Below, one piece after another: positions 26,866 through 35,342 of a stretch of 60,655 nucleotides of DNA (positions are counted from its first letter, which is position 1; each line of letters starts with the position of its first letter). Location: positions 1 to 60,655 of the forward strand of contig JBBSIC010000015.1 in assembly GCA_038232275.1 (NCBI GenBank), given 5' to 3'. This DNA comes from DATLGB01 sp038232275 (lineage in GTDB: Bacteria > Actinomycetota > Thermoleophilia > Solirubrobacterales > Solirubrobacteraceae). The notes below the pieces were generated by a model, which did no database searches, had not been told where the DNA came from, and worked only from the letters and a program-made list of their open reading frames with translations. The translations under genes and the position numbers were made by a program.

Positions 26866-27009
26866 ATGGTTTCGAGAGCACGTGTCCTGGTCCGAGGGGT
26901 CGCCGCGGTGCTCGTGGCGACGCGGGTCGGCGGATGCGGCGGCGGTGGCGCTCCAGCCGCCGAGGATTCGTATCCTAAGGCTTCGAGTTCTAGTAGCGTT
27001 CGGTGCTGA
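26866..27009 (+). pseudogene. Truncated lipoprotein start
   Basis: ATG 26866 lies 3 bp after the permease stop and encodes VLVRGVAAVLVATRVGGCGG, a signal peptide with a lipobox-like VGGC. The frame then runs into an AT-richer, Ser-rich stretch and stops after 47 codons. It looks like the beginning of a second operon lipoprotein cut by whatever brought in the following ATPase gene. A functional 47-residue lipoprotein is the alternative. Confidence 0.55.
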
Positions 27010-27051
27010 GAATACGTAGCGTGACTACGCGAGTTGGTGTATCGTGATTGT

Positions 27052-28347
27052 GTGTACCCGCCGTCGTGCTATCACCGTCGTGTCGTTGATGGCGAGTTGG
27101 ACGCCTACCTCGCCGCTGCTCCGCAGGTCCCCGTGGCGGTCGCGCTCGAAGGTGCCCGTGCCATCGGGAAGACCTCGACCGCTGGCGAGCACGCCGTAAC
27201 TCGCTACGACCTGGACGAGCAGACGCACCTCGCAGTCGTCGCAGCGGACGTCGACCTCGCGCTGTCCCAGCCGGCGCCGGTGCTCGTCGACGAGTGGCAG
27301 CATCATCCGCCGGTCTGGGACCATGTGCGGCGCGCGGTGGACCAGCACGACCCTCCCGGGCCGTTCCTGCTGACCGGCTCGGTCGCGCCGAAGGACACGA
27401 GCATCCACACGGGTGCGGGTCGCATCATCCCGTTGCGGATGCGCCCGCTCTCCCTCGTGGAGCGCTGGCCCGAAGCGGCGACCGTGAGCGTACGCGAGCT
27501 GCTCGCAGGCGGCCAACCGCCCGTGTCCGGCTCCAGCACGCATGGGCTCGCCGACTACACCGACGAGATGCTCAAGTCGGGGTTCCCTGGCTTGCGTGAC
27601 CTCCCGCCGGAGCTGCGCCGCGCGCAGCTGGAGGGCTACATCCAGCGTGTCATCGACAAGGATTTCCCCGAGCTCGGACACCAACCGCGCAACCCTGCAG
27701 GGCTGCGCCGTTGGATGCAGGCCTACGCGGCGGCGACTGCTACCGCGGCCACCTGGGAGACGTTGCGCGACGCCGCCACGAGCGGGCAAGCCGACAAGCC
27801 CGCACGTACCACGGTCATGCCCTACCGCGACGTGCTGGAGCGCCTGTACGTGCTCGACCCGGTTGCGGGATGGAAGCCGACCCGCGACCACATCGGGCGC
27901 CTCACCGAGCCGCCGAAGCATCACCTCACCGACCCCGCACTCGCGACGACGCTGCTCGGTCTCAGCGGCGAACGCCTGCTGGCCGGCGACGAGCCGGGCC
28001 TGACCATCCCACGTGACGGACCCTTCCTCGGAGCGCTGTTCGAGTCACTCGTCATCCAGTCGGTACGCGTGTACGCTCAGGCGTCGGAGGCGTCCGTCGG
28101 GCACCTGCGCGCGTACTCGGGCGAGCACGAGATCGACCTCATCATCGAGCGTGCCGACGGCCGGGTCGTGGCGATGGAGGTCAAGCTCCACCCGGTCGCC
28201 AGAGACGCGGACGTGACCCACCTCAACTGGCTCCGCCAACAGATGGGCGACAACCTGCTTGACACGGTCGTCATCACTACCGGCTCAAACGCCTACCGCC
28301 GCTCCGATGGCATTGCCGTCGTACCAGCCGCGCTGCTCGGACCGTGA
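27052..28347 (+). CDS. DUF4143-type AAA ATPase
   Basis: This protein of about 431 residues has an N-terminal AAA_14 NTPase with Walker A GARAIGKTSTA (about residue 33) and Walker B PVLVDEWQ. A DUF4143 domain with the endonuclease-like core follows (LGALFESLVIQSVRVYA, then EIDLIIERADGRVVAMEVKL). GTG 27052 fits the family N-terminus (R.VVDGELDAYL); TTG 27034 and GTG 27037 are alternatives. These proteins are common accessory genes of unclear role that spread between strains. It replaces the body of a lipoprotein gene and has a separate AT-rich upstream region. Confidence 0.85.
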   Translation: MYPPSCYHRRVVDGELDAYLAAAPQVPVAVALEGARAIGKTSTAGEHAVTRYDLDEQTHLAVVAADVDLALSQPAPVLVDEWQHHPPVWDHVRRAVDQHDPPGPFLLTGSVAPKDTSIHTGAGRIIPLRMRPLSLVERWPEAATVSVRELLAGGQPPVSGSSTHGLADYTDEMLKSGFPGLRDLPPELRRAQLEGYIQRVIDKDFPELGHQPRNPAGLRRWMQAYAAATATAATWETLRDAATSGQADKPARTTVMPYRDVLERLYVLDPVAGWKPTRDHIGRLTEPPKHHLTDPALATTLLGLSGERLLAGDEPGLTIPRDGPFLGALFESLVIQSVRVYAQASEASVGHLRAYSGEHEIDLIIERADGRVVAMEVKLHPVARDADVTHLNWLRQQMGDNLLDTVVITTGSNAYRRSDGIAVVPAALLGP

Positions 28348-28682
28348 CGCTTCCATCTCGGCAGCATTGCCGGGTGGCCTCTTGCGAGCTTGAGCATCCC
28401 GAACGCCAGGCGCTCACCCATGAGCACCCCCCGCGCCTGATGGGAAGGGCAGCGAGGCTGAAGCGGAGCGACGCGCCGGTGTTTCCGCCGACGCGCGCTC
28501 GAAGGAGCTGCGTGGATGTGCCGCTCGCGGGGGCGATGCCGATGTACAGGAGCCGCCAATCCGCGTCGGTAGCGGGCCCGGGCCGCCGGTGTGCCAGCCC
28601 TGGCGCGCGGATTCCTCCATCTCCCGGCGGCTCTCTTGAATCAGGTCGCGCCCGTAGAAAGCGAACGATCTCGTCGGTGCGG
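28348..28682. other. No recognised gene
   Basis: A GTG at 28686 on the minus strand overlaps the vapC stop and opens a frame (TAPTRSFAFYGRDLIQESRR) that turns into low-complexity Ser/Ala/Arg sequence. This suggests a lost third gene of the vap operon. Nothing else is supported. Confidence 0.35.
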
Positions 28683-29129
28683 TCACGCCCCCGGCAGCTC
28701 CTCGATCAGCTCCGACGGCCGACGGCCCAGCCCGGCGCGCAACAGCTCCCGGTCGAGGGTCGCCAGGTGGGCGTTACGGCGACTGGCGACCGCCGCGTAG
28801 GCGGCGTCATAGAGCGTGAGTCCATGCTGCTCGGCGAGCGCCGCCGCCTCGCGCAGGTCGTCGGTGTCGGGCGCGATCGCCGGACAGACGGCAGCGAGCG
28901 CCTCCAGCACGGAGGCGACTCGCTCGGCGGCGACGCCGAGTCGTCCGCGCAGCAGCGCGTTGCCAAGTTCGTACGGCGTCAAGTCGAGGACCGACAGCGA
29001 GACGGTGCGCGCGCGCTGGCCGGCGAGGAGGGCGCGCGCCGGCTCGACCTCCTCCTCGCCTTCGGCGTGGAACCACTTGAGCGCGACGTTGGCATCGCTA
29101 ACGACGTCGATCGCGGCCGTCGCGGGCAT
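28683..29129 (-). CDS. vapC: PIN-domain ribonuclease toxin (VapC)
   Basis: The 148-residue protein shows the PIN acidic set: Asp in VVSDANVALKW, Glu in TPYELGNALL, Asp in LTLYDAAYAAVA and Asp in LATLDRELL. VapC toxins cleave tRNA or rRNA using Mg2+. Its start lies 32 bp inside the antitoxin gene, typical of vapBC. All catalytic positions look intact. Confidence 0.88.
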   Translation of the reverse strand: MPATAAIDVVSDANVALKWFHAEGEEEVEPARALLAGQRARTVSLSVLDLTPYELGNALLRGRLGVAAERVASVLEALAAVCPAIAPDTDDLREAAALAEQHGLTLYDAAYAAVASRRNAHLATLDRELLRAGLGRRPSELIEELPGA

Positions 29130-29361
29130 CGCGCTCCTCTCGGATCAGCTCGGCCGATTCGAAGGCGCCGGTGCGGGCAAGCGCGCTGCGCCCGCGCTCC
29201 AGCGCCGCGTCGAAGGCGACGGGGTCGGGCCAGCCGAGCTCGCGCCGCACGACCTCCTGCAGGAACGCGCTACGGCTCGTGCCCCGCTCGCCGGCGACGC
29301 GATCGACCCGCTCAAGCAGGTCTTCGGGCATCGAGATCATCACCTTCAGCGCCTTCGACAT
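29098..29361 (-). CDS. vapB: Ribbon-helix-helix antitoxin (VapB-like)
   Basis: The 87-residue protein has an N-terminal RHH fold (KALKVMISMPEDLLERVDRVA, cut here at the end of helix 1, then GERGTSRSAFLQEVVRREL). An acidic C-terminal tail should wrap the PIN toxin. ATG 29361 is preferred to the adjacent GTG 29364. It lies about 10 bp from a TATAGT box and a palindrome, so the transcript leader is very short. Confidence 0.85.
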   Translation of the reverse strand: MSKALKVMISMPEDLLERVDRVAGERGTSRSAFLQEVVRRELGWPDPVAFDAALERGRSALARTGAFESAELIREERDARDGRDRRR

Positions 29362-29370
29362 CACAGCGAC

Positions 29371-29387
29371 TATAGCTCGACGCTATA
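29371..29387 (-). promoter_or_regulatory. vapBC operator overlapping the -10 box
   Basis: Perfect inverted repeat TATAGC-TCGAC-GCTATA. Read on the minus strand, TATAGT sits 17 bp after TCGACT, giving a plausible sigma-70-type promoter whose -10 is inside the palindrome. An RHH dimer pair bound here would block transcription. Confidence 0.7.
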
Positions 29388-29596
29388 ACAGAGTCGAGTC
29401 GCCGATGTGGCGGCCTCGTCGATCAGGGCTGTCGCGCAGCCGGCGGCGCAGCGTCCCGGCTTGCAGGTGGGCGCGTGCGAGAGCCCGACGTTGCCGGAAA
29501 CGACCGTCGACGCGGTGCGGCAGGCCTCCGAGTTGAGCGCGCCTGTTCGCGGTTGCGCGAGCGACCGGTATCCGAGCGGTGAATTCCGGAGCGCGC
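29388..29596. other. No recognised gene
   Basis: A plus-strand frame from about 29407 is open and has normal codon texture (CESPTLPETTVDAVRQASEL), but it lacks a ribosome site and runs antisense into the ABC permease. It may be the end of a lost gene. Confidence 0.3.
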
Positions 29597-30400
29597 TTAC
29601 GCCCGCCGGAACGCCCGCACCGCCAGGGGCACGAAGACCAGCAGCAGCCCGGCGAGCCAGGCGACGGTCCCGAGCGCCGGCGCCAGCGCGTCCGCGCGGC
29701 CGATGGTCAGGGCGCGGACGGCGTCGACGGCCAGCGTGACGGGGTTGACCTCCGCGAACGCCTGCACGGCGCCGGGCCTCGACGAGGTCGGGACGAACGC
29801 GGAGGACGCGAACGTGAGCGGGAAGACCCAGATGAACCCGGCCGACTGGGCGGTCTCGGGGTCGCGGACCGACAGGCCGACGAAGGCGCTGATCCACGAG
29901 AAGACGTAGGAGAAGGCGAGCACGAGCGCGAACGCGAGCGCGAGGTCGTAGACCGGTTCGCTGGGCCGGAACCCGACGGCGACGCCGACGAGCACCATCA
30001 CGATCAGCGTCAGGACGTTCATCACCATGTCCGCGGCCGTGCGCCCGATGAGCACCGCCGAGCGGGCGATCGGCAGCGAGCGGAAGCGGTCCACGACGCC
30101 CGCCTTGAGGTCCTCGGTGAGCCCGAGGCCCGTGATCAGGGCGCCGAAGATCGCGGTCTGGACGATGATCCCGGGCATCAGGAAGTCGACGTAGGCGACG
30201 CCGCCCGTGTTGATCGCGCCGCCGAAGACGTAGCGGAACAGCAGCACGAAGATCACGGGCTGCACGAATGCGAAGACGACGTACATCGGCCTGCGCAGGG
30301 TCTTGCGCAGCTGGCGGGCGGCCATCACGCGGCTGTCGGCGATGGTCTCTGAGATCGTGAGGTGGCGGCGCTCGGATGCGGTGTGGGTCGCCGTGCTCAT
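29597..30400 (-). CDS. ABC-2 type permease (DrrB-like)
   Basis: The 267-residue protein has six membrane segments and the ABC-2 signature region (FLMPGIIVQTAIFGALITGLGLTEDLKAGVVDRFRSLPIAR, quoted only in part here as FRSLPIARSAVLIGR). It belongs to the daunorubicin-resistance DrrB group of exporters. The start ATG overlaps the ATPase stop. It pairs with the DrrA-like ATPase upstream as a drug or lipid exporter. The substrate is unknown. Confidence 0.85.
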   Translation of the reverse strand: MSTATHTASERRHLTISETIADSRVMAARQLRKTLRRPMYVVFAFVQPVIFVLLFRYVFGGAINTGGVAYVDFLMPGIIVQTAIFGALITGLGLTEDLKAGVVDRFRSLPIARSAVLIGRTAADMVMNVLTLIVMVLVGVAVGFRPSEPVYDLALAFALVLAFSYVFSWISAFVGLSVRDPETAQSAGFIWVFPLTFASSAFVPTSSRPGAVQAFAEVNPVTLAVDAVRALTIGRADALAPALGTVAWLAGLLLVFVPLAVRAFRRA

Positions 30401-31383
30401 GCGGCCTCCTGCTCGTGTCGCTGGTCGGTGGTCTCGTCTTCGGCGCGCCGCCCGGTCAGGGTCAGGAACACGTCGTCGAGGCTCGGCTGCGCCAGCTCGA
30501 TCGCCGTGATCGGCAGCCGCTGCGCGTCGAGGCGCCGGACCGCCTCCGCCGACGCGCTCGAGTGGGCCACCGCGAGGCGGATCTCGCCGGCGGCGGCGTC
30601 CACGAGCGGCTCGTCGCCGGCGGCGAGGTCGGCGAGCACGGCCGCGGCGTCGCCGGTGCTCGCCGGGTCGGTGACCCGCACGACGAGCACCTCGGTCCCC
30701 ACGGTCGCCTTGAGCTCGGAGGCGGTCCCTTGCGCCGCGATGCGCCCGTGGTCGACGACGGCGATCCGTTGCGCGAGGCGGTCGGCCTCCTCGAGGTACT
30801 GCGTCGTGAGCAGCACGGTCGTGCCGTCGCGGCGCAGCTCCTCGACAGCGCTCCACAACTCCTGCCGCGTGCGCGGATCCAGGCCGGAGGTCGGTTCGTC
30901 TAAGAGCAGCACCGGCGGGCGGCCGCTGAGGCTCGCGCTGAGATCAAGCCTGCGACGCATGCCGCCGGAGTAGGTCGAGACCCGGCGGTCGGCGGCTTGG
31001 GCGAGCCCGAAGCGGTCGAGCAGCTCGCCGGCGCGGGCGCGCGCCTCGGCGCCGGACAGCCGGTACAGGCGGCCGATCATCTCGACGTTCTCGCGCCCGG
31101 TGAGCTCCTCGTCGACCGCGGCGAACTGCCCCGCCAACCCAATCCGGCGGCGGACGGCGAGCGGATCGGCGACGACGTCACGCCCGAGCACGCTGGCCCG
31201 TCCGGCCGTCGGGCGCAGCAGCGTGGCGAGGACGCGCACGAACGTCGTCTTGCCGGCGCCGTTCGGGCCGAGCAGCCCGAAGACCGTGCCGGCCTCGACC
31301 TCGAGGTCGAGGCCGTCGAGCGCGACGACGTCGCCGAAGGTCTGCCGGACGCCCTCCGCGAGGATGGCAGGCGTGCCGGTCAT
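30397..31383 (-). CDS. ABC exporter ATPase (DrrA-like)
   Basis: The 328-residue ATPase has Walker A GLLGPNGAGKTT, signature YSGGMRRRLDLS, Walker B LLLDEPTSGLD and a C-terminal extension with the DrrA-specific ALQPSLDDVFLTLTG-like block (LAQPSLDDVFLTLTGRRAED). The start was set at MTGTPAIL because the upstream frame is antisense-like. It overlaps the permease by ATGA and lies 31 bp after the DUF4097 gene, so it belongs to a four-gene operon led by an RHH-type regulator. Confidence 0.9.
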   Translation of the reverse strand: MTGTPAILAEGVRQTFGDVVALDGLDLEVEAGTVFGLLGPNGAGKTTFVRVLATLLRPTAGRASVLGRDVVADPLAVRRRIGLAGQFAAVDEELTGRENVEMIGRLYRLSGAEARARAGELLDRFGLAQAADRRVSTYSGGMRRRLDLSASLSGRPPVLLLDEPTSGLDPRTRQELWSAVEELRRDGTTVLLTTQYLEEADRLAQRIAVVDHGRIAAQGTASELKATVGTEVLVVRVTDPASTGDAAAVLADLAAGDEPLVDAAAGEIRLAVAHSSASAEAVRRLDAQRLPITAIELAQPSLDDVFLTLTGRRAEDETTDQRHEQEAA

Positions 31384-31414
31384 GGTCGGTGGGTGGATCG
31401 GGTGTGGGACACGG

Positions 31415-32290
31415 TCAGCTCCGGGTCGGGGTGGCGTTCGCGAAGCAGCGGTGGACGCTGATGTCGCCGAATGCGCTGCGGGCACGGACTTCGGCGGTGT
31501 CCTCGCCCGGCTCAGGGCGCTCGGCGTCGTCCAGGCCGTTGTGCACGTTGCCGTAGTGCGTGTGGAGCTCCAGCCAGGCCGCGACGCCGTCGCGGACTCC
31601 GACGTCGAGCTTGCCGCAGCCGGTCTGGACGAGTATCGCGCCACGCGCGACCTCGCCGAGGCGGACGTCGCCGTTGGCGGTCTTGGCCGCGACCGCGGCG
31701 TGCGCCTGGTCGACGGAGATCCTGCCGTTGGCCGCGTTGACCCGGAGCTCGCCGGTGACCTCTCCGGTCCAGGTGTCGCCGTTGGCGTTCTTGATCGCCG
31801 CGCTGCCGTCGATGCTGCCCACCTGCACGGCACCAGAGCCCGTGGTGAGCTCTGCGTGATCGAGTGCTCGATCGACGGTGATGTCGCCCGCGCCGGTCCT
31901 GAGCTGCACCGGGCCGGCCTGGTCGAGTCCGATGTCGCCGATGCCGGTCTGGTAGCGACATTCGCCGAGCCGACCGGTGCAGCGCAGCGCCGCTATGCCG
32001 GCTTCGGCCCGCACGTGCGAGCCCGCCGGAAGCGCGATCTGGACGTCGATCGACTCGCCGCCCCCCCGAAGGGTCCACTGCCGCCACCCCTTGGCGGCCT
32101 TGATCACCAGCCTGCCGCCGCCGTACTCCACGCGCGCCTGCTGGGCGGCGGTCACGTCGGACCTCTTGGCCCCGTCGCTCGGGCGCACCTCGACGACGGT
32201 GTCGGTGCGGTCGCTTGCCGCGATCCGGATGTCACCGACCCCGAGCTCGACGGTGACGGAGATGGGGTCGGGAGTATCAAACGTAGGCAT
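31415..32290 (-). CDS. DUF4097 beta-strand-repeat protein
   Basis: The 291-residue protein is made of repeated short beta-strand units of the form 'TG.GDI..D...G.V.L.TG.GDI', the DUF4097/DUF2807 beta-helix pattern. It has no signal peptide or membrane segment, so it is probably cytoplasmic. In actinobacteria such proteins often accompany ABC-2 exporters or anti-sigma/regulatory genes and may act as scaffolds. It lies 17 bp after the regulator gene and 31 bp before the ATPase gene. Confidence 0.8.
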   Translation of the reverse strand: MPTFDTPDPISVTVELGVGDIRIAASDRTDTVVEVRPSDGAKRSDVTAAQQARVEYGGGRLVIKAAKGWRQWTLRGGGESIDVQIALPAGSHVRAEAGIAALRCTGRLGECRYQTGIGDIGLDQAGPVQLRTGAGDITVDRALDHAELTTGSGAVQVGSIDGSAAIKNANGDTWTGEVTGELRVNAANGRISVDQAHAAVAAKTANGDVRLGEVARGAILVQTGCGKLDVGVRDGVAAWLELHTHYGNVHNGLDDAERPEPGEDTAEVRARSAFGDISVHRCFANATPTRS

Positions 32291-32307
32291 GGCAGTCCTT
32301 TGTTCGG

Positions 32308-32838
32308 TCAGCGCGCCCAGCCCGTGTAGCGCTGAGCGCTCTGCGGGGCGCGCGGCTCGCGCCGACGGTCGGGGTCGGGTCGTTGCATTGCAGCGGTGGC
32401 GGCTCGCACGAGCCAGGCGTTGACCGAGAGCCCTTCGCTGCTCGCCGCCTGCTCGATCCGGGCCTTGAGCTGATCGGGCATGCGGAGGTTGATCCGCGAC
32501 ATCGCGCCCTCGCCTGCCTCAGCCGAAGCCCCCGGCGCGGCACCCGCCGCCATGTCACGGCCGCCCTTCGACAGTTCCTCGACGGACGCATCGACCGGCG
32601 GTGCGGTCACCACGAACTCGGGGTTGCGTCCGCGCAGGCGCAGCTCGACCGAGCCCGGAGCAAGCTCGCAGGTGATCTCCTCCGCAGCCGCCGTCAGCAC
32701 GTCCTGCAACGCGAGGCGGAGCGCCGCGTCCAGAGGTCCGACCAGCCGCTCGGCGAGCGCGCGAGCGTCATCGCCGCCGGCCTCGGCGGCGACCGCGAGC
32801 TGGCGCTGGATGCTCTCGACGTACTGGCCCAGTTCCAT
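32308..32838 (-). CDS. RHH (HicB/Arc-type) transcriptional regulator
   Basis: The 176-residue protein has an N-terminal helical part (ELGQYVESIQRQLAVAAEAG), a small beta region with ELRLRGRNPEFVV, and a C-terminal Arc/MetJ-type ribbon-helix-helix (MSRINLRMPDQLKARIEQAA, SSEGLSVNAWLVRAATAAM). It heads the operon with DUF4097 and the ABC exporter. A set of ATGGCAC half-sites covers its start codon, suggesting autorepression and control of the exporter. Confidence 0.78.
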   Translation of the reverse strand: MELGQYVESIQRQLAVAAEAGGDDARALAERLVGPLDAALRLALQDVLTAAAEEITCELAPGSVELRLRGRNPEFVVTAPPVDASVEELSKGGRDMAAGAAPGASAEAGEGAMSRINLRMPDQLKARIEQAASSEGLSVNAWLVRAATAAMQRPDPDRRREPRAPQSAQRYTGWAR

Positions 32839-32868
32839 GGCACCATGATGGCACAATCAACGTGCCAT
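32837..32868 (-). promoter_or_regulatory. Operator for the RHH regulator
   Basis: ATGGCAC occurs at 32837-32843 and 32848-32854, and its reverse complement GTGCCAT at 32862-32868. The last two form a perfect 7-bp inverted repeat with a 7-bp spacer. The first half-site includes the regulator's own start codon. Confidence 0.7.
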
Positions 32869-32979
32869 GACAAGCACTACGTGTGCCAAGCGCGGCTCAA
32901 CCGGTTGGCTCGCGTGATCACCGTGTCCCGGAGAGGATGTCTGGTCGGTGCCGCGTAAACGCTCTGTCATGCTGTCTGC

Positions 32980-33147
32980 ATGACAACGCTGGTGGTCCGC
33001 GCGGCGCTCGATCGGCTCATGGCCGACGGGCGTCGTCGCGAGATCGATCAGGCGATCGTCGAGGGATATGCGCGCCGGCCGGCCGATCCGCCGGACGCGT
33101 TCACGCGCGAGCTCGCCGAGCGCTCGATCGAGCAGGAGCCCTGGTGA
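32980..33147 (+). CDS. mazE: MazE-like antitoxin
   Basis: The 55-residue protein reads MTTLVVRAALDRLMADGRRR and then EIDQAIVEGYARRPADPP, with an acidic C-terminus (ELAERSIEQEPW). It has the size and layout of the short antitoxins that precede MazF in actinobacteria. Its TGA overlaps the GTG of the toxin gene. Called from position and size more than from sequence. Confidence 0.72.
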   Translation: MTTLVVRAALDRLMADGRRREIDQAIVEGYARRPADPPDAFTRELAERSIEQEPW

Positions 33148-33452
33148 ACCGTGGCGAGGTCTGGTGGGTCGGCTCGGAGGAGGGCGCGCGACGCCCGTAC
33201 CTCATCCTGACGCGCCAGATCGCCATCCCAGTACTGCATTCACTGCTTGCTGCCCCGGTGACGAGAACCATCCGGGACATCCCGACGGAGGTGCAACTCG
33301 ACCGGTGCGACGGGATGCCCGACACCTGCGCCGTCTCTCTGGACAATCTCAGCCTGGTGCCGAAGGCGTACTTTGCGGAGCAGAACTGCACGCTCGAGTC
33401 CAACCGCATGCAGGCCGTCTGCGCCGCCGTCGGCGAGGCGACCGACTGCTGA
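33144..33452 (+). CDS. mazF: MazF-type endoribonuclease toxin
   Basis: The 102-residue protein has the PemK/MazF fold: NRGEVWWVGSEEGARRPYLIL at the start (cut in the middle of strand 2), TRTIRDIPTEVQLDRCDGMP, then CAVSLDNLSLVPKAYF. It would cleave single-stranded mRNA. The GTG start overlaps the antitoxin stop (GTGA). No truncation is seen. Confidence 0.87.
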   Translation: MNRGEVWWVGSEEGARRPYLILTRQIAIPVLHSLLAAPVTRTIRDIPTEVQLDRCDGMPDTCAVSLDNLSLVPKAYFAEQNCTLESNRMQAVCAAVGEATDC

Positions 33453-33578
33453 CGCAGTGGCGCCGCGCCGGTCTCCACTCGACGACCGGGCCGCGCAGTC
33501 AACTTCGCAACGTGCGCGGCTTCGTCGCTTCGACCGATCATGGGGCGCATGGGGGACCCGGGTGGCAGCATCGACGGC

Positions 33579-35060
33579 ATGAACGCGCGATCAGTCTCCA
33601 CGACACGATCGGCGACCGGGCGTCTGCCGCTCGTCGCCGCGGCCGTCACGGTGGTGCTGGTCGCCTTCGCCGGCGGCTACGGCTATCACCGCGACGAGCT
33701 CTACTTCCTCGCCGCCGGCAAGCACCTGAGCTGGGCCTATCCCGATCAGGGACCCGTGACGCCGCTGATCGCTCGCGCCATGAGCGAGATCTCCGCCAAC
33801 TCGCTCGTGATGCTGCGGCTGCCGTCCGCGCTGATGGCGGGTGCCACGGTGCTCTTGGCCGGTCTGCTGGCCCGTGAGCTCGGCGGCAGCCGGCGGGCCG
33901 AGCTGATCAGCGGCGCGTGCACCGCCGTCTCGAGCATCGTGCTCTTCAACGGCCACCTGCTCAGCACCACGACCTTCGACCTGCTCGCCTGGACGGCGGC
34001 GACGTGGCTGGTCGTCCGAGCGGCGCGCCGCAACGAGGACCGGCTGTGGCCCCTCGTCGGTGTCGTGCTGGGCGTCGGCCTGCTCAACAAGCCGCTGCCG
34101 GCGTTCCTGGCCGCCGGCATGCTCGGCGGCATCGTGATCGTCGGACCGAGGCGGCTCCTGCGCAAGGCGCACGTGTGGCTCGGTGTCGCGATCGCGCTCG
34201 TGATCTGGTCGCCCTGGATCATCTGGCAGGCCGACCACGGCTGGCCGCAGATCGACGTCTCGCGCTCGATCGCCGGCGGCGGCTCGGCAAGCTCGCAGCC
34301 GTGGTGGGCGATCGTGCCGTTTCAATTCCTGCTCGTCAGCCCCCTGCTCGCGCCGGTCTGGATCGCGGGTCTCGTCAAGCTCCTGCGCGACCCGGCCCTG
34401 CGGGACGTCCGGTTCCTGGCGTGGGCATGGCTCGTCCTGGCGGTCGTCTTCATGGCCGCCGGGGGCAAGCCCTACTACCTCGCAGGCCTGCTCCCGGTGC
34501 TGATCGCAGCCGGCGCCGTCCAGGTCGACGGCTGGCTCGCCCGCGGCCGACCACGGGTCCGCACGGCGGTGCTCGTCTCGGCGGTCGCGCTGAGCGCGGC
34601 AGTCGACCTGACCATCGCCCTGCCCGTGCTGCCCGGCGACCAGGCCGGCCCGGTCATCGCGATGAACCCGGACGTCGGCGAGACGATCGGCTGGCCCGCG
34701 CTCGTGCGCACCGTGGCCCACGTCTGGCGGCGCCTGCCCGACTCCGAGCGGGCGGTCATCCTCACCCGCAACTACGGAGAGGCGGGCGCGATCGACCGCT
34801 ACGGGCCCGCCCTCGGTCTTCCGCACGCCTACAGCGGGCACAACGCCTACGGCGAGTGGGGACCTCCGCCCGACGGCAGCGCTCCGGTCATCGCCGTCGG
34901 CGAAGGCCTCGCCGCCCACCTGCGCGGCTGTCGCCTCGTCGCCCGAATCGCCAACCACGAGGACGTCGACAACGACGAGCGCGACGCCCCGGTGATGGTG
35001 TGCCGCGGCGCCCGACGCCCCTGGTCGCGGGAGTGGCCGGCGGTACGCCGCCTGGGCTGA
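33579..35060 (+). CDS. GT39/ArnT-like membrane glycosyltransferase
   Basis: The 493-residue protein has about ten to twelve membrane spans. The loop after span 1 carries YGYHRDELYFLAAGKHLSWA, with the Asp-Glu pair that is catalytic in polyprenyl-phosphate-dependent C-mannosyl/arabinosyl transferases. A soluble C-terminal domain of about 130 residues follows. ATG 33579 places a basic N-terminus just before span 1; ATG 33540 is possible. It would transfer a sugar from a lipid carrier outside the membrane. It stands alone after mazEF. Confidence 0.8.
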   Translation: MNARSVSTTRSATGRLPLVAAAVTVVLVAFAGGYGYHRDELYFLAAGKHLSWAYPDQGPVTPLIARAMSEISANSLVMLRLPSALMAGATVLLAGLLARELGGSRRAELISGACTAVSSIVLFNGHLLSTTTFDLLAWTAATWLVVRAARRNEDRLWPLVGVVLGVGLLNKPLPAFLAAGMLGGIVIVGPRRLLRKAHVWLGVAIALVIWSPWIIWQADHGWPQIDVSRSIAGGGSASSQPWWAIVPFQFLLVSPLLAPVWIAGLVKLLRDPALRDVRFLAWAWLVLAVVFMAAGGKPYYLAGLLPVLIAAGAVQVDGWLARGRPRVRTAVLVSAVALSAAVDLTIALPVLPGDQAGPVIAMNPDVGETIGWPALVRTVAHVWRRLPDSERAVILTRNYGEAGAIDRYGPALGLPHAYSGHNAYGEWGPPPDGSAPVIAVGEGLAAHLRGCRLVARIANHEDVDNDERDAPVMVCRGARRPWSREWPAVRRLG

Positions 35061-35223
35061 GGCTGCACTGCGGGGCGCCTCCAGCTCGCGGCCGCGCTTC
35101 GCCCGACGCCACCTGAAGCGAGCCGACCGTCGTACCCGTTTCCTACGGGCGCCGCGCACAGTCGGCAAGCCCCTGCAAGGTGAGCTTGAGGGTTGGCCCT
35201 CATCGGGTCGCTGCGCGTCATCG

Positions 35224-35340
35224 AAGCCGCCGGACCCGCTCAGCGCCTGCGACGACCCGGACGCCTACTACGACCTCGGCCTCGCGCTCATCCTCTCCGG
35301 CATCGAGGCCGCGGCCGCGCGACGCGCGGTGGTGACGTGA
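35224..35340 (+). pseudogene. 3' remnant of a TetR-family regulator
   Basis: The frame ending at 35340 reads CDDPDAYYDLGLALILSGIE and then AAAARRAVVT. Phrases such as 'DPD..Y..GL.LIL.GIE' are typical of the last helix of TetR/AcrR proteins. No HTH or upstream body is left. It ends 2 bp from the SRPBCC gene stop on the other strand. Confidence 0.55.
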
Positions 35341-35342
35341 GC

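Noticed and set aside
27006..27030. Attachment site at CGTAG-CGTGA-CTACG next to the ATPase
   Set aside because: The stem is only 5 bp and no second copy or integrase is found.
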